Position numbers and translations under genes: made by a program. A stretch of DNA of 64,000 nt. Source: Curvularia sp. ZM96 (Eukaryota > Ascomycota > Dothideomycetes > Pleosporales > Pleosporaceae). Below are positions 1 to 11,454 of this stretch, one piece after another; the first letter of the stretch is position 1, and every line of letters starts with the position of its first letter. The notes under the pieces are model-generated. The model saw nothing but the letters and a program-made list of their open reading frames with translations. It had not been told where the DNA came from and did not search any database. The DNA is taken from assembly GCA_022457065.1 (NCBI GenBank), contig JAJGBQ010000002.1, positions 3,782,001 through 3,846,000 of the forward strand. Reading direction: 5' to 3'.

Positions 1-78
1 TTGGCCGCTTTGGCTACCTTCAAAGCAGCTTGAATAGATACAATGTCATTATCAATATCAATTCTTTGTAAATCTATT

Positions 79-198
79 ACATACGACCATAGGCTTCAGA
101 CACGCAGCGGATCCCGTTCGATCTCCGGTACTTAAGCTGAAGACCGGCGGACTAGTAGTCAGGTGGGTGACCACTGGCGAATCCCCGCTGTCGTATGT
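79..198 (+). rRNA. 5S ribosomal RNA gene
   Basis: This 120-nt stretch has the fungal 5S rRNA signature. The ends ACATACGAC and GTCGTATGT pair perfectly as helix I. GGATCCCGTTCG and TACTTAAGC fall where they do in Neurospora 5S RNA, GCTTCAG pairs with CTGAAG as an internal helix, and GGTGGGTGACCAC followed by GCGAATCCCC forms the 3' domain. A run of T follows at once, as expected for a Pol III terminator. It stands alone rather than inside an rDNA unit, as is usual in Pezizomycotina. Intact helices suggest a working gene, not a pseudogene. Confidence 0.93.
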
Positions 199-723
199 TT
201 TTTTTTGCTCTTTTTGCCCAGGTCACGTGAGCATGCTGGGCGCGACTTCCAAACCACCGAGTTAGCTTGGCTAGGGTCTCAAGGGTCTGATAGAGCAGAG
301 AAGGAAAGCGTGATGTAGTTGAGGCAAATACAGATGGTGCTCCTAACAGACAAACACAGTACCAAGTACGTAGCTAGCAACCGCTACGCTTGTTACTACC
401 CATCACTTTTCTTACTGGGCACATCTTAGAAACTCTGCACGTGGGCAACATGATAGTCACTAGAATGCCTCTTCTATGTTGCACTGAGCTGTAGGGCGCG
501 GTGCTCCAAGTTGCAGTGCTTGCTCGGCCCCACGTGTCCGGGTAACAGTGTATTTCTTTTGCTGTTGCGGAATGCCCGGATGCCATCAGGCGTCTTTGGA
601 CCCCGTTGAACCAACACGGCACTCTTGTTTGCCCGGTGCCTTTGTCTTCACCGCCGAGAAATCCATGCGTCTTGTGCGCATCTTCACCTACCTCCTCTCT
701 CCCTTCAATTTCCACCCGTCAGT
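199..723. other. Intergenic region before the ceramidase gene
   Basis: It begins with the T-rich 5S terminator. No coding frame continues into a recognisable protein here. The stretch from about 690 to 723 is pyrimidine-rich (CTCTCTCCC), which is common just before fungal start codons. I see nothing else in it. Confidence 0.5.
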
Positions 724-1864
724 ATGCTTAGTGTACTCTCTTACCTACCGTCGATACCCTATCCGCCCGAGCAGGAGGGCTGCTTTTCTCCCATCAGTAG
801 CACGATAGACTGGTGTGAAGAGGTTTGTGGATGCAGCTGCGGTACATTGGATAAAGCATGTCCCTAACCCTACCGAGAACTATGTCGTCACCCACTATGT
901 GGCGGAGATGGTGAATTCGTTCACCAACATTTTGTTCATGTACCTGGCTGCCAAGGGCATACGCAACTGCTTGAAGAACGGGCACGATACAGTCTTTCTT
1001 GTTGCTTTTGTTGGTTATCTGCTTGTCGGGAGTGGCAGCTTTTTGTTTCACGCGACATTGAAGTGTACGTCTAGCAGCAGAGGACAAAAATCATGAGCCC
1101 AACCCTGATGTACAGCAGACCCTTGGCAGCTTGTCGATGAGCTCTCGATGATTTACACGACGTGTCTGATGAACTTTGCAACGTTCTCGTATGGAAAGTC
1201 GCGACAGTACGCCACAGGACAGGCCATATCCCTGGCATCCCTTGCAGTCTTCATCACGCTCTACTACCACTACCTACAAGACCCAACCTTTCACCAGATT
1301 GCATATGCGATCCTCACGGCGATTGTGCTGTTTCGTGCCATCTATGTGATGGAGGTCAACATCCGGCCGGGTTTCCGTTCTCAGGAGCGAGAAGCAAAGA
1401 ACCCACGTCTGCAGAGCGGTGCAAAGGCAGAGCGGAAGGAGGAGGACCGGCGTGATGCGGAAATTCTCAGCACCATGTGGAAGATGATTGCATTTGGTCT
1501 CAGTATTTTCTTGGGCGGTTTTGCCATCTGGCATCTTGACAACGAACTTTGCTCGCGGCTGATTCAGTGGCGCAGGAGAATCGGCCTGCCCTGGGGCTTC
1601 GTTCTCGAAGGGCACGGATGGTGGTAAGTACATGTGTTAGGCGTGGTGCGTGGCGAAAGCTCAAACAAAAGCAGGCATCTCATGACAGGCGTAGGAGCCT
1701 ATTTCTACATTGTATGGGGTATCTGGTTGCGACACTGTCTTAATTACAGACAGGATGAGTATGAGTTGCTGTGGCCAAATCTGTGGACGATGCCAGTGGT
1801 GGTCAGGAGAGAGGGCGTGGCGACTAACGGCCGTACTAATGCGGCAGCAAAGAAAGAGTTGTGA
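724..1864 (+). CDS. Alkaline ceramidase (YPC1/YDC1 family)
   Basis: Integral ER-membrane hydrolase that splits (dihydro/phyto)ceramide into sphingoid base and fatty acid. Four exons, 724-822, 878-1064, 1119-1623 and 1675-1864, give 326 residues, the usual family length. The start was chosen because it leads into the family N-terminus (TIDWCEENYVVTHYVAE) across the first intron. The zinc and catalytic set of alkaline ceramidases is present and correctly spaced: Ser87 and His91 (S-x3-H), Asp102 in the VDELSMIY motif, and His261 and His265 in GHGWWH. Several hydrophobic membrane helices are visible. Residues after about 300 are polar and variable. Intron 1 is 55 nt with a CTAAC branch site. Whether it prefers ceramide or dihydroceramide cannot be read from the sequence. 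Confidence 0.93.
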
Positions 1865-2243
1865 AAGAGGGGATTAGTTCACGGCCCGCAGTACGGCATG
1901 TTGTTGTGGCACTGCAGAAGGTCGCCCGGTGGTAGCAATAGATTTCAGGAGAGATTGCAATGGAAAGGAGCAGCGCAGCAGAGTAGATGCATGGCTGCAC
2001 AAGATGTACACGAGCTTGGCATGTGTTGTGTAAGGTTTACATACTGGTGCCTGGCTGCACGCGTTGTTGTGAAAACGCGTTAGCGCCGAGGGCCTGTGCA
2101 GACCCACTGAAGTGTTTAACCACACCGCTCTGCTCCCTCCTGCTCTCCACACCAGCACCACCAACGCCCATTGCCCCAGCTCCCAACCCAGCTTCTCCCA
2201 TTCTACCTTACTTCTCTTACTACCCACACCCCAAGCCGCCATC
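1865..2243 (+). promoter_or_regulatory. Beta-tubulin upstream region
   Basis: This 379-nt spacer separates the ceramidase stop from the tubulin start. Its last 120 nt are strongly pyrimidine-rich (blocks of CTCC, CACC and TTCTC), a pattern typical of highly expressed fungal genes. The context before the start codon, GCCGCCATC then ATG, is strong. No clear TATA box is seen. Confidence 0.45.
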
Positions 2244-3813
2244 ATGCGTGAGATTGTACGTATCTGAGCCTCCTCGAGTGCAGCCAGTGGCGCATCCCTG
2301 CCCCGCGATCTGCACTCAGGGACAACACAAGATTGCAGGCAACACAGCTAACCACCTTTTTCTGCTGCAGGTTCACCTCCAGACCGGTCAATGCGTAAGT
2401 CTCGCGCCGCCTGAAAACACCACGGGAACGACTGCTAACAGCCGCTACAGGGTAACCAAATTGGTGCCGCCTTCTGGCAGACCATTTCCGGCGAGCATGG
2501 CCTCGACGGCTCTGGTGTCTACAACGGCACCTCTGACCTTCAGCTCGAGCGCATGAACGTCTACTTCAACGAAGTACGTCCCTCGGTGAAGCTCCAACAG
2601 ACAAAAGACCAATACTGATGTGCAGCAGGCTTCCAACAACAAGTTCGTGCCCCGTGCCGTCCTCGTCGATCTCGAGCCCGGTACCATGGACGCTGTCCGC
2701 GCTGGTCCCTTTGGTCAGCTCTTCCGCCCCGACAACTTCGTCTTCGGCCAGTCGGGTGCTGGTAACAACTGGGCAAAGGGTCACTACACCGAGGGTGCTG
2801 AGCTCGTCGACCAGGTCCTCGACGTTGTCCGTCGTGAGGCCGAAGGCTGCGACTGCCTCCAGGGTTTCCAGATCACCCACTCTCTCGGTGGTGGTACTGG
2901 TGCCGGTATGGGAACGCTTCTCATTTCCAAGATCCGTGAGGAGTTCCCCGACCGCATGATGGCCACCTACTCGGTTGTGCCCTCCCCCAAGGTCTCCGAC
3001 ACCGTCGTCGAGCCCTACAACGCCACACTCTCCATCCACCAGCTGGTTGAGAACTCCGATGAGACCTTCTGCATTGACAACGAGGCTCTCTACGACATTT
3101 GCATGAGGACCCTCAAGCTGAACAACCCCTCGTACGGTGACCTGAACCACCTCGTCTCCGCTGTCATGTCGGGTGTCACCACCTGCCTGCGTTTCCCTGG
3201 TCAGCTCAACTCTGACCTGAGGAAGCTGGCCGTCAACATGGTTCCCTTCCCTCGTCTCCACTTCTTCATGGTTGGTTTCGCTCCTCTTACCAGCCGTGGC
3301 GCCCACTCCTTCCGCGCCGTCACCGTTCCCGAGCTCACCCAGCAAATGTTCGACCCCAAGAACATGATGGCTGCCTCCGACTTCCGCAACGGTCGCTACC
3401 TGACCTGCTCTGCCTACTTCCGTGGTAAGGTCTCCATGAAGGAGGTTGAGGACCAGATGCGCAACGTTCAGAACAAGAACTCCTCCTACTTCGTTGAGTG
3501 GATCCCCAACAACGTCCAGACCGCCCTCTGCTCCATTCCTCCTCGTGGTCTGAAGATGTCTTCCACCTTCGTCGGTAACTCGACCTCCATCCAGGAGCTG
3601 TTCAAGCGTGTCGGTGACCAGTTCACTGCCATGTTCAGGCGCAAGGCTTTCTTGCATTGGTACACTGGTGAGGGTATGGACGAGATGGAGTTCACTGAGG
3701 CCGAGTCCAACATGAACGACTTGGTTTCCGAGTACCAGCAGTACCAGGAGGCATCCGTCTCCGAGGGTGAGGAGGAGTACGATGAGGAGGCTCCTCTCGA
3801 GGCCGAGGAGTAG
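2244..3813 (+). CDS. tub2: Beta-tubulin, with Tyr at position 167
   Basis: Beta subunit of the tubulin dimer and target of benzimidazole fungicides. Exons 2244-2255, 2371-2394, 2451-2573 and 2629-3813 give 447 residues. The tiny first exons (MREI, then VHLQTGQC) match the conserved intron layout of ascomycete beta-tubulin genes. The GTP-binding loop GGGTGAGMG (residues 140-148) is intact and the C-terminus is acidic (EEEYDEEAPLEAEE). At the known benzimidazole positions I read His6, Tyr50, Gln134, Ala165, Tyr167, Glu198, Phe200 and Leu240. All are the sensitive form except 167, where most fungi have Phe; the codon is TAC at 2968-2970. Codon use is strongly biased to C-ending codons, fitting high expression. 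A second beta-tubulin gene may exist elsewhere. Confidence 0.98.
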
Positions 3814-4888
3814 GGTAGCCAAGACCAGCATCCCTGCCGGGCGTTGTTGGAACATTGAAAAACAGTGGCCAACATGGATACATATCAATTCGATTCGTGC
3901 TTTGAGCAATTGGGTCGTGTCTGATGGGATGCATTGGTGCGGGAGTGGGTAGTCATGATTCTCGCGACAAAAGCATGGTCACGGGCGACGGCACCGTTCT
4001 CTTTGAACTTCTTGTTAGCGAAAAGATGCTGTAATCAATTATCATACATTGAATCTGTGCAGTGTTGTGAGGTGATGTGGACGTGATTTTGCTTTATTAA
4101 TCTTCGCTTCTCTGTCTATTTCAAAACAAAGAGACCTCGACATTCTATGTGAGAGTAGTTACGGTTTCTCGCAACAACAGCATTTGTCCGAGAGAACTGC
4201 TCTACCCAAGCCAGAAGACTCATCCATCTGTTCTTCGTCGAAAATAAATGTGTTATCTGCGTTTTGCGTCACCTTGCCAAGTGAGGGGTTGGAGGGGTAC
4301 ATGATTTGTTTTTGTTTTTGCTGTTTGTTTACGCTGTTGTTATTGCCGGTGTTGGTGTTTATTATTTATTTCCTTTTCGTGCGGGGTAGAAAACGTTAGG
4401 GTCGGTATGGTGTTTCAGGCAGCAGTCTTAGTCGTCTCCGATATTCGGGAAAGATACTCAAGACCGAGAGATTGGGATGAAGAAAAGGTGAAGAAAAACA
4501 AACGAGAGAATTATGATACAAGTTGTACCCAAGGGAATTCAAGTCAAGAAAAAAAAGGGGATTGAATAAAGTCATCAAAACATATATATCAGCTACAGGA
4601 CATTGAACCTATCGTCTCATTTCCTTTAACCGAAGAAAAAAGAGACAAAACCAAAACCAGACCGCCCGAATGTCTAGTAGCCAGACTAGAACGGATACAG
4701 TGGTATTACATTCCTCTCCCTCCCCCAACCTTCCCAACCTTCAACTGACACAAAGGAAAAGGATTACGGTGCAGAGTACGAACTTGTCAAAGGAAAAGGC
4801 ACACACAGGCTGTAATTGGTCGAGCTACTGCTGGTGGTGGGTTATCAGATACAATAGCTATCATGATAGCCGAGGAATTGGGCGACAT
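3814..4888. other. Convergent intergenic region, tubulin and HMG-box 3' ends
   Basis: Two convergent genes end here. The sequence is AT-rich with T-runs (TTTGTTTTTGTTT near 4308) and an A-run near 4548, consistent with 3' untranslated regions and polyadenylation. No frame resembles a protein. Confidence 0.45.
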
Positions 4889-5942
4889 TCATCTACTGCT
4901 GAGAAGCCTGGGCATCGCTTTTGTATTGCTACTCTTCTGTCAGCGGGACATATCACTCTGATGTTTGTGTAAAGACGTACCATCCTCTCGCTCTCGCTCA
5001 ACTTCTTCCACTCCTTGGCAATCAGCTTAGCAGCCTGAGGTATAGAGATACCCTTCATGTCGCCGCTGGCGTGTCTGGCTCTAGAAAAGGCAATGTAGGG
5101 GCGCACTGAAGTCTTGACATGTCGGTCGTCGTGGAGTTTGGCAGTGTGAGCAGGCGTACGTTTCTGAGTGCCGGCTAGTTTCTTGCGCAGCTGAGCACGA
5201 GCAATGTTGGCAATTCTAATCTGCTGTGGAGTATGGGACTTGAGCCACTTGTCAAACTCTGCTTTCCTGGCCGCAGTCTTCTCGTTAGCGATGTGGTTGT
5301 AATGCTAGTGTGGCAGTCAGTATGCATGTTATCAATTGGACCTGATTGAGGCTCTAGACTCACCTCGAGCTGGGCGGGTGTCAGGTTCTTGAATTCCTTG
5401 GTGGCTTCAGTGATCCTTGCGTTCTGATGCATGCCCTCTCCCTTGCCAGAAGAGTATTCAGCAATAAAGACATTGTAGGCTGTTACCCCCCTTGGCGAGA
5501 CGGGTTCCTTGAGGGCCTTGGCGCGCAACTCGCGTATCTTGACCTTTTCCTTCTCTTCCTCCGTGAGGACCTTCTTCACACGCTTTTTGGCAGGCTTCTT
5601 GGCGGCAGGCTTCTTGGTCGCCTTCTTCTTTGCTTTTTTCGCGGCTGGCTTCTTTGCGGTAGTCTTGGTTGCTGAGGCAGTCTTCTTTGGCGGGGTCTTA
5701 GAGGCAGTCTTGACCGCCTTCTTCACCGTCGCAGTCGGCTCAGTTGCGCGCGTAGTCGTAGCATAAGAGCGGCGGGAGTAGAGCGCATAGGCAAAGGCGC
5801 GCGAGAAGGCGCGGGCGGTGGAGGATTCAGCGATGTTGCGAGCGAGGAGCGCGCGACCAAGGTGGCGTGCGAGTTGCGGCATGTCGTGTGGGGACGCTCT
5901 GGGAACGTCGGCTGCCAAGCGACAGAGCGCGCCAGCCAGCAT
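4889..5942 (-). CDS. Mitochondrial HMG-box DNA-binding protein
   Basis: Probable mitochondrial nucleoid protein that packages mtDNA, like Podospora mtHMG1 and Aspergillus HmbB. Exons on the minus strand are 5364-5942, 4981-5304 and 4889-4936 (316 residues). The first 60 residues are rich in Arg, Ala and Ser without acid and end in RRSYATTTR, a typical matrix presequence. Residues about 75-120 are a Lys/Ala/Pro-rich linker with repeated AKK and PAAKK. Two HMG boxes follow: the first starts at PRGVTAYNVFIAEY and the second at VRPYIAFSRAR with IAKEWKKLSESER. The last intron is inferred from a GTACGT donor and a CTGACAG acceptor, so the last 16 residues are less certain. An in-frame Met at 5882 is an alternative start. 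Confidence 0.82.
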
Positions 5943-6386
5943 TGTGTGAGCTGCGGGGGAGATGTGCAAGGAGACGTGTGCTGGCGATACTGACGAGCAA
6001 GCGGGCGGCGCAGCTCTGGCGGGGAATTGGACGGCAGTCGGACGTGGGCGGAGCGTGTGAGCGGAGCGAAACAGCGTGATGAGTTTGGGGGTTGTGCTAT
6101 GAGCTCGGGAGCTACGAGCTAGCAAGGAGCGTCATGCAGTCAGGCACCGCTGTCCATGTCGTTACCCCACCGTCGATACACTTCACTAGCCTAGTCACCA
6201 TGCTCCCGCTTTGGGCGGCATATACACATGAGCCTCTTGACTGTACGCTAAAAACACCGTCTTCTATACTTGTTCGCATAAATCTATGTGCCTAGATATC
6301 CAAATGTTCTTTTTATCACGTCTACCCGTCGCATGCCTCGGACAAAATAGCATTAAAAATGAGCAGACCCATCAATTGTTCATTCC
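5943..6386. other. Intergenic region, HMG-box promoter and BCAT 3' end
   Basis: Both flanking genes are on the minus strand, so this holds the HMG-box gene promoter and the aminotransferase 3' untranslated region. The part from 5943 to 6130 is GC-rich with GAGC repeats. The part near 6290-6360 is AT-rich. Nothing further is recognised. Confidence 0.4.
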
Positions 6387-7780
6387 TCAGAGGACCTTGT
6401 AACTGTGATGTGTCAGCGAGTGTCTTCGTACAATGGCTACAGAGCACATACCTCCATGGGTGTTCCTCGTCACCATACTGGATTGCCTCCATCCATTCCT
6501 TCATCTGCTGGGCAACCGGACCGGCTTCGACGTGGTCCTCAAGTCCACAGTCAATCAGTCGTCCCTTCCAGCTGATCTTTCGGACAGGTGCGACAATGGC
6601 AGCAGTTCCTGCGCCGAAAATTTCCATCATACGCCCCTCGTCAGCGGCATCGGCCACTTCCTTCATGGTGAACTTGCGCTCAGTCACCGTCCAGCCCTTG
6701 GGCACCAATCGCTCTCGCGCAAGCTCGAGGATAGAGTCGCGCGTGACTCCCTCGAGAATGGTACCATCGAGCGGCGCAGTGAGCAGCTCTGGTTTTCCGG
6801 TTTCCTTGTTCTTGATTGCGGCAAACAGGTTCATGGTGCCGACCTCCGTAACGTACTCCTCCTCACCAAACAACCAGAGGTTCTGGTGGAATCCACGGCT
6901 GGCAGCCTGCATCTGGGGCACAATGCAAGGCGCATAGTTGGCACCGAGCTTCTTGTCTCCGACACCTCCTGGCCAGGCGCGCACAGCGTAGTCGGTAGCC
7001 TCAAGCGAGATGGCCTTGAAACCGGTGGGGTAGTATGGGCCAACAGGCGAAGCAATTACGTAGAGGAGCGCAGACGCGGGTGGGCCTACGCCGAGGGTGC
7101 GCTGGGTACCGATCATGGTAGGGCGAAGGTAGAGAGAGTATCCTCGCGCACTGCCATGCAATTAGTTGTGTGGTGCATACGGGGCTCAAGAAACATACTC
7201 GGGTACAAAACGCTCATCCTCCTTGACGAACTTGCCAATCAGCTCAGTCAGGGCATCTGGGTCAAAGGTAGGCAGCGCAATGCGTGCCGATGACTTGTTC
7301 AACCTGGCCATGTTCTTATCCGGCCTGAAAAGCCGAATGCTGCCGCTCTTGTCCTTGTAGGCCTTCATTCCCTCGAAGCACTCGAATGCATAGTGAAAGA
7401 CACAGGTAGCGGGATCGAGACTGAGGTTCTGGTAGGGCGTGATGCGTGGTGCGAGCCATCCTTGGGTTGCTGTCCATTCGAGCGAGAGCATGTGGTCTTG
7501 GGGTTGAGTGTCAGATGGGCGATGCAGTGGCGTAAGGGCTCGTACCTGAGAAGTTGCGACCAAAGACGAGTTCCTCCGGGGGCATCAAGTCCTTTGGCGT
7601 CGTCGTCCTGGTGATGCTGAGCTGGGTGGGATCAATGTCCCGGATCTTGTTGCCAACCGATGCATCAGCGTGTATGCTGTACGGCATGCGCTGGCTCCGA
7701 CATCGCAGCGCAGTTACAGGCGCGCGGAAGGCGCAATGGGACAGCGAAGAGATCAATCGCGAAGATCGTTGCTGAAGCAT
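6387..7780 (-). CDS. Branched-chain amino acid aminotransferase
   Basis: PLP-dependent class IV aminotransferase interconverting Leu, Ile and Val with their 2-oxo acids. Exons 7546-7780, 7199-7496, 6452-7150 and 6387-6402 give 415 residues; the final 16-nt exon supplies the tail SYKVL. An N-terminal Arg/Ser-rich segment without acidic residues (first 35 residues) suggests mitochondrial import, so this is the BAT1-like form. Family marks include HYAFECFEGMKAY, RLFRPDKNMARL and LRPTMIGT. The PLP lysine is Lys245 within GGVGDKKLGANY, by alignment with human BCATc Lys222. EVGTMNLF and FGAGTAAIV complete the cofactor pocket. It diverges from the SCY1-like gene across 644 nt. Confidence 0.95.
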
Positions 7781-8424
7781 TGTGAGGGGTGCTGCACGAG
7801 CAGAATGAGGGTGGTTGTGGAGGTGTGGAGCGAGTGGGAGGGCGAGGGTTGATATTCAACTTTAGTATAAAACCGAAGCTGACCGACCGACGGCTGGAGA
7901 TATCGGAGCCCCTACAGCGGAGGAGAGAACAGTCATCGGCAGCCACGCCCGCCTCACCGCCATGGCAATCTACAAAAGGGCGCGGCTGACAGCTGGCCAT
8001 GACCAAGGCGGATATTTGAGGGTATTCGCGTCTCTCGAGGCGTGGGTGCGGCCTGGGAGCGCATGCGACGGCGGCGACGTCGGCGGCCGCATTCACGCAG
8101 TGCGCCTCGACGTGCATGCATGCGGCGGACACTAGAGACGCCCTGGTCCTGGCTACAGTTGCATACTCCACAGCTCGCGTGGGGTCCAGCACCTGGCCTC
8201 GACCATCCACCTACGCACATTGACGATCCGCTAGCTGCCCAGACGGTGCGACGCGCCTTGCGGAAAGAGGGTTGACGTCTGAGATGCCCTGACTTCGCGG
8301 AGCCAGCTGTCAGTCTCAGAGCCCTGCGCGAGCCCACTCTATCTCCACGCCCAGCACCACAGTCCATGACGCCTTCGCCCTACATCCACGACATCGTCGC
8401 GCGGGCGACTAGACCACGAACACC
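7781..8424. promoter_or_regulatory. Shared divergent promoter, BCAT and SCY1-like
   Basis: The 644-nt gap separates two divergently transcribed start codons, so both promoters must lie here. The section at 8020-8120 is rich in GGCGG/CGGCG. An AT-rich patch (TTAGTATAAAACC) lies near 7862 on the aminotransferase side and could act as a TATA-like element. No known operator is recognised with confidence. Confidence 0.4.
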
Positions 8425-11400
8425 ATGTTCTCCAACGCCCTGAAGTCCTTCACATCGAACATTTCGAGCAACTATACCCTGAGCCCACAGCCCACGTCTT
8501 ACGCTGGGCCATGGAAGATATACGACGCAAAGAAGAAGTCGACGGGCAAGGCCGCCTCTGTCTTTGTTTTTGAAAAGAAGTCGCTGGAACCACCAGCTGG
8601 CGCTGGCTTTGGCGGCCGCTCGGCGGCTTCGGGCCTCAAGCGGGCACATGAAGAGGTAGTCGAGCGGCTCAAGAAAGAGGCAAGCTCGCTCGCGAGATTA
8701 CGGCATCCCAGTATCTTGGAGCTGGCTGAGCCTGTTGAGGAGACGCGCGGCGGTGGCCTCATGTTCGCAACAGAACCCGTCACAGCGTCGCTATCTGGCT
8801 TGTTACTGGATAAAGATGAACAAGAGAAGGCCGGTGGTGTGGGAGGACGTCGCAGTCGCTATGTCATTGAGGAAGCGGATGGCCAGAAGCGCAGGCGCGA
8901 ACTCGAGATTGACGAGCTTGAGATACAAAAGGGATTGTTACAGATCGCAAAGGGTCTCGAGTTCTTGCATGAGAGCGCCGGCTTGGTACATGCCAACCTG
9001 ACACCTGATGCCATTTTTATCAACGCAAAAGTAGGTAGTAGTAATGCCATGTGTACCTCGAGAGTAACTTACTGATCGTGGTGATAGTCTGATTGGAAAA
9101 TATCAGGCCTAGGCTTCTCAACACCCCCCGAGAATTCCACCAAACCTACGTCCGTAACGCCAATCTCACTTTCCGAAGTCCTCAACTACGATGCTCGACT
9201 CCCCCGACATGTTCAGCTCAATCTCGATTATACCTCGCCCGATTTTGTCATGGACAATAACATCACACCTGCGGCGGACATGTTCAGTTTGGGCATGCTC
9301 ATCATCGCACTATACAACTCGCCGCACAAGAGCCCATTGGAGTTCAATGGAAGCTCGTCCTCCTACAAGCGAGCGTTTTCATCTTCCTCTTCGGTTCCTA
9401 GCAAAACCAACAACTTCATGTCGTCACAACCGCTGCCACGGGACATCACCAATGGCGTGCTGGATCGCTTGATCACAAGGCGACCTGCCCAGCGGCTCGA
9501 CGCCCGCGAGTTTCAGCAGGCACAATACTTTGACAACATTCTCGTTTCAACTATCCGTTTCCTCGACTCGCTGCCAGCGAAGACACCCAATGAAAAATCG
9601 CAATTCATGAGGGGCCTGCCACGCATATTGAACCAGTTCCCCAAGTCTGTAATAGATAAAAAGATACTGCCAGCTCTGCTCGAGGAGATGAAGGATCGTG
9701 AACTCCTTACGCTGATCCTCCAAAACGTGTTCAAGATCATCACTATGCTTCCGTCCGGGAAGCGAGCTTTCACCGAGAAGGTCATTCCCAAGCTGCGAGA
9801 GACCTTTCTCAATCCTGCGGCCACGAACCCCAAAGCACCAGGCCAGGAGAGAGACAGCCTAAAGGAAGCCGGACTCATGGTGGTGCTCGAGAACATACAG
9901 GTCGCTGCCGACAACTGCAGTGGCAAGGAGTTCAAAGATGAAATCCTCCCCATTGTCAACTATGCTCTCGAATCTCCTACTCACTCACTAGTTGATGCTG
10001 CTCTGCGGACTCTGCCTGTCGTCCTGCCGATTCTCGACTTCTCGACTGTCAAGAACGAGCTGTTCCCTGTTATAGCTAGTATCTTTGCGAAGACCAGCAG
10101 CATGGGTATCAAGATCCGAGGTCTGGAAGCATTCAAGACTCTTTGCGGTGGTGGCGGGAACGAACACCAAGACGACTATCAGGGTGATGGCCTGACCGGC
10201 ATGGTAGCAGCGCCCAAAGCTAAAAGCTCCAACGTATCGATTTTGGACAAGTACACTATCCAAGAGAAGGTGGTTCCATTGCTTCGTGCTATCAAGACAA
10301 AGGAGCCTGCAGTTATGGTAAGTTCAACCAAACGATCCCAAAACAGAAGCTTACTATGACAGATGGCGGCGCTAGATGTATTCAGCGCTATTAGCACCCA
10401 AGTCGACAGCGATTTCCTAGCTATGGACGTTCTGCCCATTCTGTGGCAGTTCAGTTTGGGGCCCTTACTTAACCTTCAGCAATTCCAAGCGTACATGAGC
10501 CTCATCAAGTCGACATCAGCACGTGTGGAGAATGAGCAGACCCGAAAACTACAGGAGCTGGGTGCAAACGGCTCAACAGCAACCACGCGTAACGAGTTTA
10601 TGACGTTTGGAGGCCCACCTGCCACTAACGGCTTTGACACAAGCAACGGAGAAGGAGATGCAGACTTCGAAGCTCTTGTACGTGGTGGACAGCAGGGATC
10701 TTCTGGTGGTACAGATATGCTTGGAGGAGATCCATGGGCAAATGCCCCATCGTCTGCAGCGTCCTCGACAGTTCTCCCCTCACGGCCAGCGAACAACCGT
10801 ATGAGATCCAACAACGCTTCCCCGGCAGCAACTTTCTCATGGTCTACTCCTCCAGTGTCTCCTCCGCCAAACTCGAATCTCTCGGCTCCCAAGCCACAGG
10901 GTCGTTCCATCACACCTGACAACACACTCAGTTCGCTCAACTCATCCTTCCCAGCTCTGAGCGCAGCCAACCCTGGTATTGGCAGCTCATCCTTTACTCA
11001 GCCTCAGCAGCAACAAAGACCAGCAATGAGTATGAACAGCGTTATACCTCCCAGTATCAGCACCACACCACAGAGCTCAGGCATCGACTGGAGCAAAGCA
11101 GCCAACTCTTCGTCCATGAACACGTCTTCGTTTTCAAGCTTCCCTGCAATGGCACCGCCACCTGCACAATCTCAAGCTCAGGCGAATCCTTATTCCTCGT
11201 TCAGCATTGCACCGCCGCCGTTGAAGTCAACGATGAGCAGCGGCAGTGGTACATTTAGCATACCACCTCCACCTGGCATGGGCAGCAGGACGACGAGCTC
11301 GACAAGTGGTATGGGGGGAATGGGTATGGGCATGAATAATAGTATGGCGAGTTTGAGAGCGCAGACGCAAAGTCAACAACAACAGCAACGGCAGCAGCAA

Positions 11401-11454
11401 CAGCAACCTCAACAGCCGACGAACTGGGGCAGTGGCGGAGATAGTCTGATTTAG
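8425..11454 (+). CDS. SCY1-like protein kinase-like (pseudokinase) protein
   Basis: Homologue of yeast Scy1 and animal SCYL2/CVAK104, which act in clathrin-dependent Golgi-endosome traffic. Exons 8425-9030, 9088-10317 and 10363-11454 give 975 residues. Residues 1-330 are a degenerate kinase fold. Where active kinases have HRD the sequence reads LVHANLTPDAIFIN, and where DFG is expected it reads WKISGLGF, so catalysis is doubtful. Residues about 350-660 form the alpha-helical HEAT-like region (LPRILNQFP, LPALLEEM). The last 290 residues are Ser/Pro/Gln-rich and disordered, with a polyglutamine stretch encoded at about 11373-11427. The codon repeat there may vary between strains. Confidence 0.92.

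Noticed and set aside
2566..3909. A 447-codon open frame on the strand opposite beta-tubulin
   Set aside because: It is the mirror of strongly codon-biased tubulin sequence and gives a repetitive Leu/Val/Gly-rich product with no family match.
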